From contig JAAEQB010000026.1 of NCBI GenBank assembly GCA_024231975.1, forward strand, positions 1 to 64,000: a DNA stretch of 64,000 nt. Direction: 5' to 3'. Below the pieces are notes generated by a model. The model saw only the letters and a list, made by a program, of their open reading frames with translations, made no database searches and was not told where the DNA came from. Origin of the DNA: Allobosea sp. GTDB lineage: Bacteria > Pseudomonadota > Alphaproteobacteria > Rhizobiales > Beijerinckiaceae. The position numbers and the translations under genes were made by a program. Positions 17,323 to 26,240 of the stretch are shown here, in pieces; the stretch's first letter is position 1, and each line of letters opens with the position of its first letter.

Positions 17323-17793
17323 ATGGGCGGCATGGCCATCGCCGATTCCGTCCTCAATCCGCCGCCTGCGCGGCCGGAGATCACCCGGGCCGTCTGTCGG
17401 GGCGCCTCACGCCATCTGCGCGAGCGCGGCTACGCCATCGTCAAGGAGATGACCTTCGCCAATGGCCGGCGCGGCGACATCGTCGCGCTCTCGCCTTCCG
17501 GCGAATTGCTGGTCGTCGAGGTCAAGTCGGGCATCGAGGATTATCGCGTCGACGGCAAATGGCCGGATTATCGTGATTACTGCGACGGCTTCCTCTTCGC
17601 GGTCGCGCCGGAATTCCCGCAAGAAATCCTGCCTGAGGATGTCGGGTTAATCGTCGCCGACGCCTTCGGTGGCGAATTGCTGCGCGAGCCGCCGCGCCAT
17701 CAGCTGGCGCCGGCGCGCCGGAAGATGCTGACCATCGCCTTCGCCAAGCTTGCGGCCGGGCGGCTGGCGCTGCTGGAGGACCCCGGCCTCTAA
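17323..17793 (+). CDS. mmcB: MmcB family DNA repair protein
   Basis: A 156-residue protein of the MmcB (DUF1052) family, described in Caulobacter as a DNA-damage repair factor. The core RRGDIVALSPSGELLVVEVKSG has the spaced Asp (52), Glu (66) and Lys (68) of a PD-(D/E)xK nuclease fold. The C-terminal FAKLAAGRLALLEDPG is typical. The start is either ATG 17323 or ATG 17332. It is divergent from the sugar transferase and convergent with the globin gene, overlapping it by 4 nt. I saw no alphaproteobacterial LexA box (GTTC-N7-GTTC) upstream. Confidence 0.85.
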   Translation: MGGMAIADSVLNPPPARPEITRAVCRGASRHLRERGYAIVKEMTFANGRRGDIVALSPSGELLVVEVKSGIEDYRVDGKWPDYRDYCDGFLFAVAPEFPQEILPEDVGLIVADAFGGELLREPPRHQLAPARRKMLTIAFAKLAAGRLALLEDPGL

Positions 17794-18200
17794 CCGACCG
17801 CCGGCTGTGGCAGGACGAGCGCCTTCGGGCCGATGTTCAGGCTGATCTGCAGGCTGTCGGCGATGCGATGGGCGCGGTCGATGAACAGGAACCGGGCCGG
17901 GCCGGTGCAGAGTTCGGTGACGGTCGCTTCGAACAGCGACAGCCAGCGCTCGAAATGCTGCATCTCGAGCGGGAGCGGCATGTGGATTTGGTGCGGCTTG
18001 CCGCGATAGCGCCCGCTCATCAGCGTCACCGACGACCAGAAATCGCGCAGCTTGGAAAGATGCGGTCCCCAATCGTCGCCGAGCTTGGCGAGAAAGATCG
18101 GGCCGATCAGCGGGTCCAGCCGCACCCGGCCATAGAAGGTGTCGACCAGCTCGGCGATCAGCTCTTCCGTGATGCGCTCTGGGAGCGCAGCTCTACTCAT
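17790..18200 (-). CDS. Group III truncated hemoglobin
   Basis: A 136-residue TrHb3 globin. Family landmarks are LVDTFYGRVRLDPLIGPIF (distal Tyr at about 23), HLSKLRDFWSSVTLMSGRYRGKPHQIH and the proximal histidine in MQHFERWL (His82). Heme-bound O2 or NO chemistry is likely; the physiological role of group III globins is poorly defined. The ATG at 18200 overlaps the regA stop by 4 nt (ATGA), placing it as the third gene of a regB-regA-globin unit. A longer in-frame start exists but lies within regA. Confidence 0.93.
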   Translation of the reverse strand: MSRAALPERITEELIAELVDTFYGRVRLDPLIGPIFLAKLGDDWGPHLSKLRDFWSSVTLMSGRYRGKPHQIHMPLPLEMQHFERWLSLFEATVTELCTGPARFLFIDRAHRIADSLQISLNIGPKALVLPQPAVG

Positions 18201-18775
18201 CGCGGGGCGCGCTTGGCCAGGATGCGCTGCAAGGTACGCCGGTGCATGCCGAGCCGGCGCGCCGTTTCCGAGACATTGCGGCTGCACAGCTCATAGACGC
18301 GCTGGATGTGTTCCCAGCGCACGCGATCGGCCGACATCGGGTTTTCCGGCGGCACCGGCCGGGCATTCGGCCCGGCGGCCAGCGCCGAATGGATCTCGTC
18401 GGCATCGGCGGGCTTGGCCAGGAAATCATAGGCGCCGAGCTTCACCGCGCTGACCGCGGTCGCGATATTGCCGTAACCGGTCAGCACCACGCCGCGTGCA
18501 TCCGGGCGCTTCTCCTTCAGGCGGGCGATCACGTCGAGCCCGTTGCCGTCGCCGAGACGCAGGTCGATCACGGCATAGGCCGGCGCCGCTTCCTCGACGG
18601 CCGCGAGCCCTGCCTGGACGGACTCGGCGATCCTCACGAGATAGCCTCGTCCTTCCATGGCCCGGGCAAGGCGGGTCAGGAACGGCTTGTCGTCGTCGAC
18701 GAGCAGAAGGGTCATGTCCCTGCCGGCCGTATCGGTGAGCTCGCCTGTGGTCGGCGCCGTGTCCATCGCCATCAT
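18197..18775 (-). CDS. regA: Redox response regulator RegA/ActR/PrrA
   Basis: A 192-residue response regulator that controls respiration, carbon fixation, nitrogen fixation and acid tolerance genes in alphaproteobacteria. The receiver domain has LLLVDDDKPF, phosphoacceptor Asp71 (VIDLRLGDG) and Lys121 (FLAKPAD). A proline-rich linker leads to the Fis-like helix-turn-helix SETARRLGMHRRTLQRIL (169-186), nearly invariant in RegA proteins. An AGGAG ribosome site precedes ATG 18775. The cognate kinase gene lies 76 bp upstream and a globin gene overlaps its end. Confidence 0.95.
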   Translation of the reverse strand: MMAMDTAPTTGELTDTAGRDMTLLLVDDDKPFLTRLARAMEGRGYLVRIAESVQAGLAAVEEAAPAYAVIDLRLGDGNGLDVIARLKEKRPDARGVVLTGYGNIATAVSAVKLGAYDFLAKPADADEIHSALAAGPNARPVPPENPMSADRVRWEHIQRVYELCSRNVSETARRLGMHRRTLQRILAKRAPR

Positions 18776-18851
18776 CTCCTGCCGGGCGGGTGGCTGCCCG
18801 GCTCAACATCCAGTCTACCGATTGCGCGACGCGCTGAAACGCCGCAACGCC

Positions 18852-20225
18852 TCATTCTGTCGCATATGGGGCCAAAAGCTCCGGGTTTGAAGGTCCGGCG
18901 GGGCGATCGTCGCGTTCGAAGACCGCGCGCAGCCAGGTGATCCGGATGCTCGCGCCGGTCGCCGGCAGCGGCCGGTTGGAGAATTCCAGCGTCGCGCCGC
19001 TGCGTTCCAGCAGCGTCTTGGCGATGAAGAGGCCGAGGCCGAGGCCGCCGCCGGCCCGTGATTCCTTGGCATGCGAGCGCGAGAGATAAGGGTCGCCGGC
19101 CCGCATCAGCACCTCTGGCGTGAAGCCCGGCCCATCATCGGCGATGGTCAGGATGACCGCGCCGTCCGTCCACTGCGCCGTGATCGTCACCTTGGAGCCG
19201 GCGAAGTCGACAGCGTTGTCGACGATGTTGCCCAGCCCGTAGATCATGCCGGGATTGCGCCGGCAGACCGGCTCCGGCTTCTCACCGTCGAGCGCGATCT
19301 CGAAAGGCACGCCGAAGGGCCGCTGCGGCCCGGCTGCCTCCTCGATCAGCAGGCTGAGCGAGAGCTGGTCGAGCGGTCCGGCATCGTCGTCCTGCAGCGA
19401 GGCGAGCTTGCCGAGGATGCCGCGGCAGCGCTCGACCTGCTCGCGCAGCAAGGTGATGTCCTCCGCCATCTCGCCTTCCGCCGGGGCGAGGCGTGAGAGC
19501 TCGCGGGCGACCAGTGCGATCGTCGCGAGCGGGGTGCCGAGTTCGTGGGCGGCGGCGGCGGCGAGCCCGTCGAGCTGCGATAGGTGCTGCTCGCGCGCCA
19601 GCACCAGTTCGGTCGCAGCCAGCGCCTCCGACAGGTCGCGTGCCTCCTTGGCGACGCGCCAGGCATAGATGCCGGTGAAGCCGAGCCCGAGCAAAAGCGC
19701 GATCCAGTTGCCGAGCTGGTATTGCGGCGGCAGCACCGGGCGCTCGCTCCCGGCCCAGGGCAGCGGCCAGTGCAGAATGGTGAGCAGCGTGGCCAGCCCG
19801 GCGGCGAGCAGGCCGAGCGCCAGCGTGTGCCGAGGCGGCAGCGCCGTCGCCGAGATCATCACCGGCGCCAGGAACAGGATCGCGAACGGGTTCTGCAGGC
19901 CGCCGGTCAGATAGAGCAGGGCCGCAAGCTGCAGGATGTCGAAGCCGAGCAGAGCGGTCGCCGCGCCCTGGCCCAGCCGGTGGCTGAGTGGGAAACGGAT
20001 GCGCAGGGCGATGTTGAGCCAGGCCGAGACGGCGATGGCGAGGAAGCACCAGCCGAATGGCAGCGAGAAACCGAGTCCGAAATGCACGCCGGCGACAGCG
20101 GCACTCTGCCCGGCGATCGCCAGCCAGCGCAGGCGCACCAGCGTGTCGAGCCGCAAATGGCGTGGCGTGCCGCCCGGGGCGGATGGAACGAGGTCGGCGA
20201 TCGTCACGGCGCGCAATTTTCGCAA
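18852..20225 (-). CDS. regB: Redox sensor histidine kinase RegB/ActS/PrrB
   Basis: A 457-residue membrane kinase that responds to the redox state of the quinone pool and of a cysteine. Six hydrophobic helices span about residues 33-190, with the ubiquinone-associated motif GGLQNPF at 108-114. The H-box is AAAHELGTPLATI (His227). The redox-active cysteine of the family is conserved at QVERCRGIL (Cys267). An HATPase domain follows (NIVDNAVDF, DDGPGF, GGGLGLGLF). The frame starts at TTG 20225; a GTG at 20207 is an alternative, neither with a strong ribosome site. The usual SCO1/senC neighbour is not seen. Confidence 0.94.
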   Translation of the reverse strand: MRKLRAVTIADLVPSAPGGTPRHLRLDTLVRLRWLAIAGQSAAVAGVHFGLGFSLPFGWCFLAIAVSAWLNIALRIRFPLSHRLGQGAATALLGFDILQLAALLYLTGGLQNPFAILFLAPVMISATALPPRHTLALGLLAAGLATLLTILHWPLPWAGSERPVLPPQYQLGNWIALLLGLGFTGIYAWRVAKEARDLSEALAATELVLAREQHLSQLDGLAAAAAHELGTPLATIALVARELSRLAPAEGEMAEDITLLREQVERCRGILGKLASLQDDDAGPLDQLSLSLLIEEAAGPQRPFGVPFEIALDGEKPEPVCRRNPGMIYGLGNIVDNAVDFAGSKVTITAQWTDGAVILTIADDGPGFTPEVLMRAGDPYLSRSHAKESRAGGGLGLGLFIAKTLLERSGATLEFSNRPLPATGASIRITWLRAVFERDDRPAGPSNPELLAPYATE

Positions 20226-20385
20226 TGCCGCAAGCGGCCAGGAAGGAGGAAGCTGTGGCTAATCGGCATCACAAGGAAATCTTAGCCCTTTGGACGATTG
20301 AATCGGAACAAATTCTACTTAGGCTGCATTCCCTTGCTGCGCTGCATCGTGAATGCGGCGCTGCGAAAAGAGCGAAAGGGCCGCC

Positions 20386-21687
20386 ATGTCGTTCGCCTAC
20401 CACGCCTATGAGGCGGTTCATATGATGGTCAGCCCGGCGCGGGCCATGTCCGACGCCATGCAGCTCGCCTTCAAGAATCCGGCGAATCCGCTGACCTACA
20501 CTCCGTTCGGCCGCACGATCGCCGCCTCCTGCGAATTGTTCGAGCGCACCACGCGCCGCTATGGCAAGCCGGCCTTCGGCCTCGACACCACCACGATGAA
20601 CGGCGTCAAGGTCGGGGTCGAGGAGCACGTCGTCTGGCAGCGCCCCTTCTGCAACCTGATCTATTTCGACCGCAAGATCGAAGGCCGCCGCAAGCCGCAG
20701 CCCAAGGTGCTCCTGGTCGCGCCGATGTCCGGCCACTACGCCACGCTGCTGCGCGGCACGGTCGAGACCCTGCTGCCCGACCATGAGGTCTACATCACCG
20801 ACTGGATCGACGCCCGCCTGGTGCCGCTCGCGGCCGGCAAGTTCGATCTCGACGATTACATCGACTATGTCATCGCCATGCTGCAGAAGCTCGGCCCCGA
20901 CACACATGTCATGGCCGTCTGCCAGCCTTCCGTGCCGGTGCTCGCCGCGATCGCGCGGATGGAGGCCGAGGGCGATCCGTCCTCGCCGCGCTCGATGACG
21001 CTGATGGGCGGGCCGATCGACACCCGCCGCTCGCCGACCGCGGTCAACCAGCTCGCCATGGAGCGCGGCACCGACTGGTTCCGCCGCAATTGCATCACCC
21101 GCGTGCCATTCCCGCATCTCGGCGCCTTCCGCGAGGTCTATCCCGGCTTCATGCAGCTGTCGGGCTTCATGGCGATGAACTTCGATCGCCATCTCACCGC
21201 GCATTACGATATGTACAAGCACCTGATTGCCGGCGATGGCGATTCGGCCGAGAAGCACCGCGATTTCTATGACGAGTACCTCGCGGTCATGGACCTGACC
21301 GCCGAGTTCTACCTGCAGACCGTCGACACCGTCTTCGTCAAGCATGCCCTGCCGAAGGGCGAGATGATGCACCGCGGCAAGCCGGTCGATCTCAAGGCGA
21401 TCCGCAGCGTGGCGCTGATGACGGTCGAGGGCGAGAACGACGACATCTCCGGCGTCGGCCAGACCAAGGCGGCGCACGACCTGTGCGTCAACATCCCCGA
21501 CGACATGCGCGTCGAATACCTGCAGAAGGGCGTCGGCCATTACGGCGTCTTCAACGGCTCGCGCTTCCGCTCGGAAATCGCCCCGCGCATCGCTGACTTC
21601 ATGCTGACCCTCGACATGAAGGCGGCCAAGGAGCGCCGCAACGACACTGCGGAAACGGCCCGCAAGGCGCTGAAGGTCGCGGGCTGA
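20386..21687 (+). CDS. phaZ: Intracellular polyhydroxyalkanoate depolymerase
   Basis: A 433-residue intracellular PHB depolymerase that mobilises storage granules. The lipase-like nucleophile is a cysteine in MAVCQPSVPVLA (Cys179), as in PhaZ1 of Cupriavidus. The fold continues with LMGGPIDTRRSPT and ends with the histidine region GVGHYGVFNGSRFR. Length fits the family. The ATG at 20386 follows GAAAGGG. TGC/GCA-rich sequence just upstream (20335-20360) could hold a PhaR-type site, but this is not convincing by eye. No phasin or PHA synthase gene is in the window. Confidence 0.95.
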   Translation: MSFAYHAYEAVHMMVSPARAMSDAMQLAFKNPANPLTYTPFGRTIAASCELFERTTRRYGKPAFGLDTTTMNGVKVGVEEHVVWQRPFCNLIYFDRKIEGRRKPQPKVLLVAPMSGHYATLLRGTVETLLPDHEVYITDWIDARLVPLAAGKFDLDDYIDYVIAMLQKLGPDTHVMAVCQPSVPVLAAIARMEAEGDPSSPRSMTLMGGPIDTRRSPTAVNQLAMERGTDWFRRNCITRVPFPHLGAFREVYPGFMQLSGFMAMNFDRHLTAHYDMYKHLIAGDGDSAEKHRDFYDEYLAVMDLTAEFYLQTVDTVFVKHALPKGEMMHRGKPVDLKAIRSVALMTVEGENDDISGVGQTKAAHDLCVNIPDDMRVEYLQKGVGHYGVFNGSRFRSEIAPRIADFMLTLDMKAAKERRNDTAETARKALKVAG

Positions 21688-21738
21688 GTTAAGCCCGCCC
21701 TCTTCCGCTCCCGCTGCGAATCCCGCACAATCGCGGCG

Positions 21739-22479
21739 ATGCGGTTCTCCCTGTTCAGGCGCCAGCCCGATCCCGACCGGATCGAGGTCGCCCATGCCGG
21801 CACGCTCTACCCGGTCACCGTCAAGCGGCGCTCGACGGCGCGCCGGCTGACGCTGCGCGTCTCCCAGGCGACCGGCGAGATCACCCTGACCTTGCCCGAG
21901 CGCGTCGACTTCACCACCGGCCGCGTCTTCGCCGAGAAGCATGGCGGCTGGATCGCAGCGCGCATGGCCAAGCGCCCGCAGGGTGTCGCCTTCGAGCCAG
22001 GCGCCGTCGTGCCGTTGCGTGGCGTGCCGCACCGGATCGTGCACTGGACCAAGGTGCGCGGATTGACCCGCGCGGCGCTTTCGGCCGAGGGCGAGCCGAT
22101 CATCGCGGTCTGCGGCGAGGCGGCCCATGTCGCCCGCCGGGTCAGCGATTTCCTGCGCCGCGAGGCCCTGGCCGACCTCGAAAAGGCCGTGCGCACCCAT
22201 ACCGCCGTGCTCGGCATCCCCGCCCGCAAGATCACCTTGCGCGACACCACCAGCCGCTGGGGCTCATGCTCCTCGAAGGGGCATCTCAGCTTCTCCTGGC
22301 GCCTGATCCTCGCCCCGGCGCTGGTGCTCGACTATCTCGCTGCCCATGAGGTCGCGCATCTCAAGGAGATGAACCATTCGCACCGCTTCTGGGCGCTGAC
22401 GCATAAGCTCTGCCCGCGCACCGAAGAGGCTGAGGCCTGGCTCAAGCGCCATGGCGCGAGCCTGCACGGCTATGGCTGA
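21739..22479 (+). CDS. YgjP-type M48-like metallopeptidase
   Basis: A 246-residue protein of the YgjP/DUF45 zinc metallopeptidase family. The metal motif HEVAHLKEMNHSHRFW begins at His203 and is preceded by the family hallmark TSRWGSCSSKGHLSFSWRLILAP. The N-terminal half is a beta-rich domain (RRSTARRLTLRVS). Family members are presumed cytoplasmic and their substrates are unknown. The last 10 bp overlap the convergent DUF4105 gene. Confidence 0.9.
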   Translation: MRFSLFRRQPDPDRIEVAHAGTLYPVTVKRRSTARRLTLRVSQATGEITLTLPERVDFTTGRVFAEKHGGWIAARMAKRPQGVAFEPGAVVPLRGVPHRIVHWTKVRGLTRAALSAEGEPIIAVCGEAAHVARRVSDFLRREALADLEKAVRTHTAVLGIPARKITLRDTTSRWGSCSSKGHLSFSWRLILAPALVLDYLAAHEVAHLKEMNHSHRFWALTHKLCPRTEEAEAWLKRHGASLHGYG

Positions 22480-23486
22480 GGTCTCGCGGTCGGCACGCCC
22501 TCGCGGATGACGCGCGAGAACTCCGGGCTGTCGGGCTTCAGGCTGCGCGCCTTCTCGCCGATATGGCTCAGCCTCACCAGTTCGTCGAGCGGCAGGTCCT
22601 GGCGCACCGAGCCGATGTCGCGGAGATAGCCGGGCAGATAGCCCGAGAGCAGCACACGCGGGTCGAGCGGCAGCGAGAACTTCCAGGCGGGCGCGACCTG
22701 GCCGACGAGGTGATAGACGACGGTGGTGCAATTGGTCGTCAGCGTGTTGTACCAGCGTGGCTCCTGCGCCAGCCGGTTGATGTCCGCGGCATAGGCGAGC
22801 AAGAGGTCGCGCGCCTGCTGCGGCGTGGCGCTCAGCCGGAACAGGCGGGTGTCCTCGCCGCGCGCCTGGGTCCGCAGGCCGATCAGGTCGCGCTCGTCGG
22901 CGACGACATAGGCCATCTCGTAATTCCGGAAGAAGCCGGCCAGCGCCGACCATTCCTCGCCCTTCTCGCGCCGGATCTCGATCGAGATCGTCAGGGGATC
23001 GCTGTCTGCGAAGGTGAAACTGAGCAGCAGATGCGCGATCGCCTCGCCCGACCAGTAGGACAGGAAGAGGTCGGCGCCCTGGATGCGTGAGAGGTCGTAG
23101 CTGCGGGTTTCCCAGCGCTGGTCGTAGTCACTCTCGGTGCGCCAGGTGAAATGGCGCAGATTGGTCACGGTCAGCCGGTTCTCGGCGACGCTCATCTGCG
23201 GCAGGTGCGCCAGCTCCGGAATCCAGTCCCGCTCATGCGAGGGCTTGAGCCCGGCCCACCAGCCGAGCAGGCCGATGAAGAGCGCCGCGAAGGCGAGCGG
23301 CAGGCGCGGCGCGCCGCTCCAGATCCCGAAGGTACCGGCGAGCCCGGCAAGGCCGAAGCCGATCGCGCCGACGATGCCGATCGCGCCGGGCATACGGAAG
23401 ATCAGGAGCCCGGCGCCCCAGGCGGTGGCGCCAAGGGTTGCGAGCGTCAGCAGAAGCTGCAGGAGAACGAAAAAGAGGCGGCTCAT
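22470..23486 (-). CDS. DUF4105 membrane-anchored protein
   Basis: A 338-residue protein with three hydrophobic segments in the first 80 residues, then a DUF4105 domain (about 100-300). Domain markers are YDLSRIQGADLFLSYWSG, FSFTFAD-like strands, and YNTLTTNCTTVVYHL, whose cysteine is conserved. The domain resembles the N-terminal periplasmic part of Lnb-type proteins and may have papain-like hydrolase topology; no activity is established for this subfamily. It probably sits in the inner membrane facing the periplasm. Confidence 0.8.
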   Translation of the reverse strand: MSRLFFVLLQLLLTLATLGATAWGAGLLIFRMPGAIGIVGAIGFGLAGLAGTFGIWSGAPRLPLAFAALFIGLLGWWAGLKPSHERDWIPELAHLPQMSVAENRLTVTNLRHFTWRTESDYDQRWETRSYDLSRIQGADLFLSYWSGEAIAHLLLSFTFADSDPLTISIEIRREKGEEWSALAGFFRNYEMAYVVADERDLIGLRTQARGEDTRLFRLSATPQQARDLLLAYAADINRLAQEPRWYNTLTTNCTTVVYHLVGQVAPAWKFSLPLDPRVLLSGYLPGYLRDIGSVRQDLPLDELVRLSHIGEKARSLKPDSPEFSRVIREGVPTARPQP

Positions 23487-23521
23487 CGCCGCCTCTCATA
23501 GCATGCTGAAATGCGCTCCGC

Positions 23522-25132
23522 TCAAGCGGCGAGGGAGCTCGTCGGTGCGGCCGCCTTCACGGCGTCGTCGACATGCGGCTCGAACTTCGCGAAGTTCTCC
23601 GCGAACATGCCGATCAGCTTCTTCGCGGTCTCGGCGAAGGCGGCCTTATCCTGCCAGGTCTTGACGGGATAGAGGATGTGCGGCTCGACGCCGGGCACCG
23701 AAGTGGGAACGGCGAAACCGAAATAGGGATCCCGGCGGAAATCGGCGCGGTTGAGCGAGCCGTCGAGCGCCGCCGTCAGCAGGCGCCGGGTGACGCGGAT
23801 CGGCATGCGCCGGCCGGTGCCGTAGCCACCGCCGGTCCAGCCGGTGTTGACCAGCCAGCAGTCGACATGGTGCTTGGCGATGAAATCGCGCAGCAGATTG
23901 GCGTATTCCGACGGGTGGCGCGGCAGGAAGGGCGAGCCGAAGCAGGTCGAGAACTCCGGCTGGACGCCGACGAGCCCGCGCTCTGTGCCGGCGACCTTGG
24001 CGGTGTAGCCGGAGAGGAAGTGGTACATCGCCTCGGCCGGGGTCAGCTTGGCGATCGGCGGCATCACGCCGAAGGCGTCGGCGGTCAGCATCACGATGTT
24101 CTTCGGCGTGCCGGCGCGGCCCGAGCGCGAGGCGTTCGGGATGAAGTCGAGCGGATAGGCCGAACGCGTGTTCTCGGTTTTCGTCTCGTTGTCGAAATCG
24201 ACCTCGCGCGAGATCTCGTCCATGACGATGTTCTCGAGCACGGTGCCGAAGCGCTGCGAGGCCGCGAAGATCTGCGGTTCGGCCTCGGCCGAGAGGCGGA
24301 TCGTCTTGGCGTAGCAGCCGCCCTCGAAATTGAAGATGCCTTCCTTCGACCAGCCGTGCTCGTCATCGCCGATCAGGGTGCGGTCGGGATCGGCCGAGAG
24401 GGTGGTCTTGCCGGTGCCGGACAGGCCGAAGAAGATCGCGGGGTCATCCTTGGAGCCGACATTGGCCGAGCAGTGCATCGGCACCACACCCTTGGCCGGC
24501 AGGGTGTAGTTCAGATAGGTGAAGACCGATTTCTTCATCTCGCCGGCATAGGCGGAGCCGCCGATCAGCACGATCTTGCGGGAGAAGTCGATCGCGATGA
24601 CCGTCTCGCTGCGGCAGCCATGGCGCTTGGGATCGGCCTTGAAGCTCGGCAGGTCGACGATCGTCAGCTCGGGTACGTAACCCGCGATCTCGCCGGCCTC
24701 GGGCCGGATCAGCAGGTTGCGGATGAACAGCGAGTGCCAGGCCATCTCGGTGTAGACCCGCGCCTTGACGCGATGCGCCGGGTCGGCGCCGCCATAGAGG
24801 TCCTGCGCGAACAGTTCCTTGCCTTCGGCGTGCTTGATGAAGTCGGAAAGCAGGGTCTCGAACTGCTCCGAGGAGATCGCGCCATTGTTCTCCCACCAGA
24901 CGCTCTTCTCGGTCAGCGCGTCCTTGACGACGAACTTGTCCTTGGGCGAGCGGCCGGTATGGCTGCCGGTATCGGCGCAGAGCGCGCCGCCCCGGGCGAG
25001 CTGGGATTCGCCGCGCCGCAGCGATTCCTCATAGAGGCGCGCCGCCTCGAAGTTCCAGTAGACCGCCTTGAGCCCGCGGAAGCCGAATGAGTCGGCGCCG
25101 TTGGCCGGGTTGACGTGACCGATGGTCTCCAC
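23522..25132 (-). CDS. pckA: Phosphoenolpyruvate carboxykinase (ATP)
   Basis: A 536-residue PEPCK that converts oxaloacetate and ATP to PEP, the entry to gluconeogenesis. The P-loop FFGLSGTGKTTLSADP lies at about 232-247 and is followed by the metal motif IGDDEHGW; the substrate arginine is in SHTGRSPKDKF. The start is a GTG at 25132 with a strong AGGAGG 8 nt upstream; the frame stays open beyond it but without homology. It is divergent from the chvI operon, the standard Rhizobiales layout. A LacI-type operator candidate lies at 25301-25316. Confidence 0.96.
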   Translation of the reverse strand: METIGHVNPANGADSFGFRGLKAVYWNFEAARLYEESLRRGESQLARGGALCADTGSHTGRSPKDKFVVKDALTEKSVWWENNGAISSEQFETLLSDFIKHAEGKELFAQDLYGGADPAHRVKARVYTEMAWHSLFIRNLLIRPEAGEIAGYVPELTIVDLPSFKADPKRHGCRSETVIAIDFSRKIVLIGGSAYAGEMKKSVFTYLNYTLPAKGVVPMHCSANVGSKDDPAIFFGLSGTGKTTLSADPDRTLIGDDEHGWSKEGIFNFEGGCYAKTIRLSAEAEPQIFAASQRFGTVLENIVMDEISREVDFDNETKTENTRSAYPLDFIPNASRSGRAGTPKNIVMLTADAFGVMPPIAKLTPAEAMYHFLSGYTAKVAGTERGLVGVQPEFSTCFGSPFLPRHPSEYANLLRDFIAKHHVDCWLVNTGWTGGGYGTGRRMPIRVTRRLLTAALDGSLNRADFRRDPYFGFAVPTSVPGVEPHILYPVKTWQDKAAFAETAKKLIGMFAENFAKFEPHVDDAVKAAAPTSSLAA

Positions 25133-25300
25133 TGGCAATTCCTCCTGCCGAGTAGCCGTCGCCAGGCGAAGCCGGCGTCGTGATTGGAGTGGGGCCGAGC
25201 CCCCACTATGGGCCCGATGGACCGGTGACGTGGAGGGCTCTTTAGGCGGATGACGACGCCGGCTCAAGTCACGAGGCCGGCTCACGAATGACCATAGCAG

Positions 25301-25316
25301 ACCTAAATCGTTTAAA
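25301..25316. promoter_or_regulatory. LacI-like operator candidate upstream of pckA
   Basis: ACCTAAATCGTTTAAA, an AT-rich half-palindrome centred on CG, lies about 170 bp upstream of the pckA start. LacI-family operators in Rhizobiales have this look, and in Sinorhizobium meliloti pckA is controlled by the LacI protein PckR. A close relative lies at 37852-37865 upstream of the gluconolactonase gene. Confidence 0.45.
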
Positions 25317-25343
25317 AAATTCAGCTGTGGTGAATCGTCGCGC

Positions 25344-26093
25344 TCAGGCCGCCGCGCGGGCCTTGCCGGCGAGGGCGACGAGGGTCCTGCGCAGCGCGTC
25401 GGGCGTGGTCACCGGCTCGTCGAAGGGCAGGCGCAGCGCCTTGTCGCCGAGCATCAGGTCGGCGCCATCGGGGTCGACGCCGGAAAGACGCCAGCTGCCC
25501 TCCTCGCCGCCGAGCAGTCTGGTGGCGTAGAGCCCGATCGCGTCGGCATGGTCCTCGTTCATATGGTCGATCGCGCCCTCCTCCGCCTCGACCAGCGCCC
25601 CGGCCTGCGAGCAGTCGCTGAGCACGTCGCCCGCCTCGAGCTCATAGGCTCGGCCGAAGCCGCCATTCAGGCTGGCGCGCTGGAGCCTGAGCGCGAAGAA
25701 GGAGAAATCGGGAAAATCGACGTAAAGCGAGGCTTTCGGCTGGCGCGCCAGGAAGCGGCGGCGCGCGCGCCGGCCGAAATCGCTGTCGCGCTCGACCTTC
25801 TCGGCGCTCGCCAGCAGCGTGATCCGGGCATGAGCGAGCGGGTCGCCCTTTCCGCCCGGCGCGATCAGCAGCGAGCAGCGCGGATCGGCGATCAGGTTGC
25901 CGGTATGGCCGGAGAGCGAGGACACCAGGATCAGCGGCGTGCCGTCGATGTCGGTCGCGAGGCTGGTCAGGCTGGCGAAGGGGTGCCCTTCCGGCGTCAA
26001 TGTCGCCAGGGAGGCCGAGCGCGCGCTGCGCAGGAGGCCGCGCGCCAGTCCACGCGCGCTGGCATCTGTCGGCCTGATCGGATCGGTCGCCAT
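25344..26093 (-). CDS. HugZ-like flavin/heme split-barrel protein
   Basis: A 249-residue protein with an N-terminal pyridoxamine-phosphate-oxidase-like split barrel (SASLATLTPEGHPFASLTSLATD, SSLSGHTGNLIADPRCSLL) and a C-terminal DUF2470 domain with IDHMNEDHADAIGLYATRLLG. This two-domain layout is that of HugZ/HutZ heme-binding proteins. Whether it degrades heme or binds a flavin is unknown. ATG 26093 gives the family N-terminus. It lies between pckA and chvI, a conserved position. Confidence 0.88.
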   Translation of the reverse strand: MATDPIRPTDASARGLARGLLRSARSASLATLTPEGHPFASLTSLATDIDGTPLILVSSLSGHTGNLIADPRCSLLIAPGGKGDPLAHARITLLASAEKVERDSDFGRRARRRFLARQPKASLYVDFPDFSFFALRLQRASLNGGFGRAYELEAGDVLSDCSQAGALVEAEEGAIDHMNEDHADAIGLYATRLLGGEEGSWRLSGVDPDGADLMLGDKALRLPFDEPVTTPDALRRTLVALAGKARAAA

Positions 26094-26240
26094 GGCACTT
26101 TTCGCCGTCTTAAGTGTTTTCGAGGGGAGACGTAGCGAAACCGCCTTGGCTTGGCTAGATTGCAGCCATGCTTTGGCCGTTCTCGCGCGAGAGTGGACCC
26201 TTTGATTGTAACGCCAGCACACAAAGAGCCGGAAAAGCTT

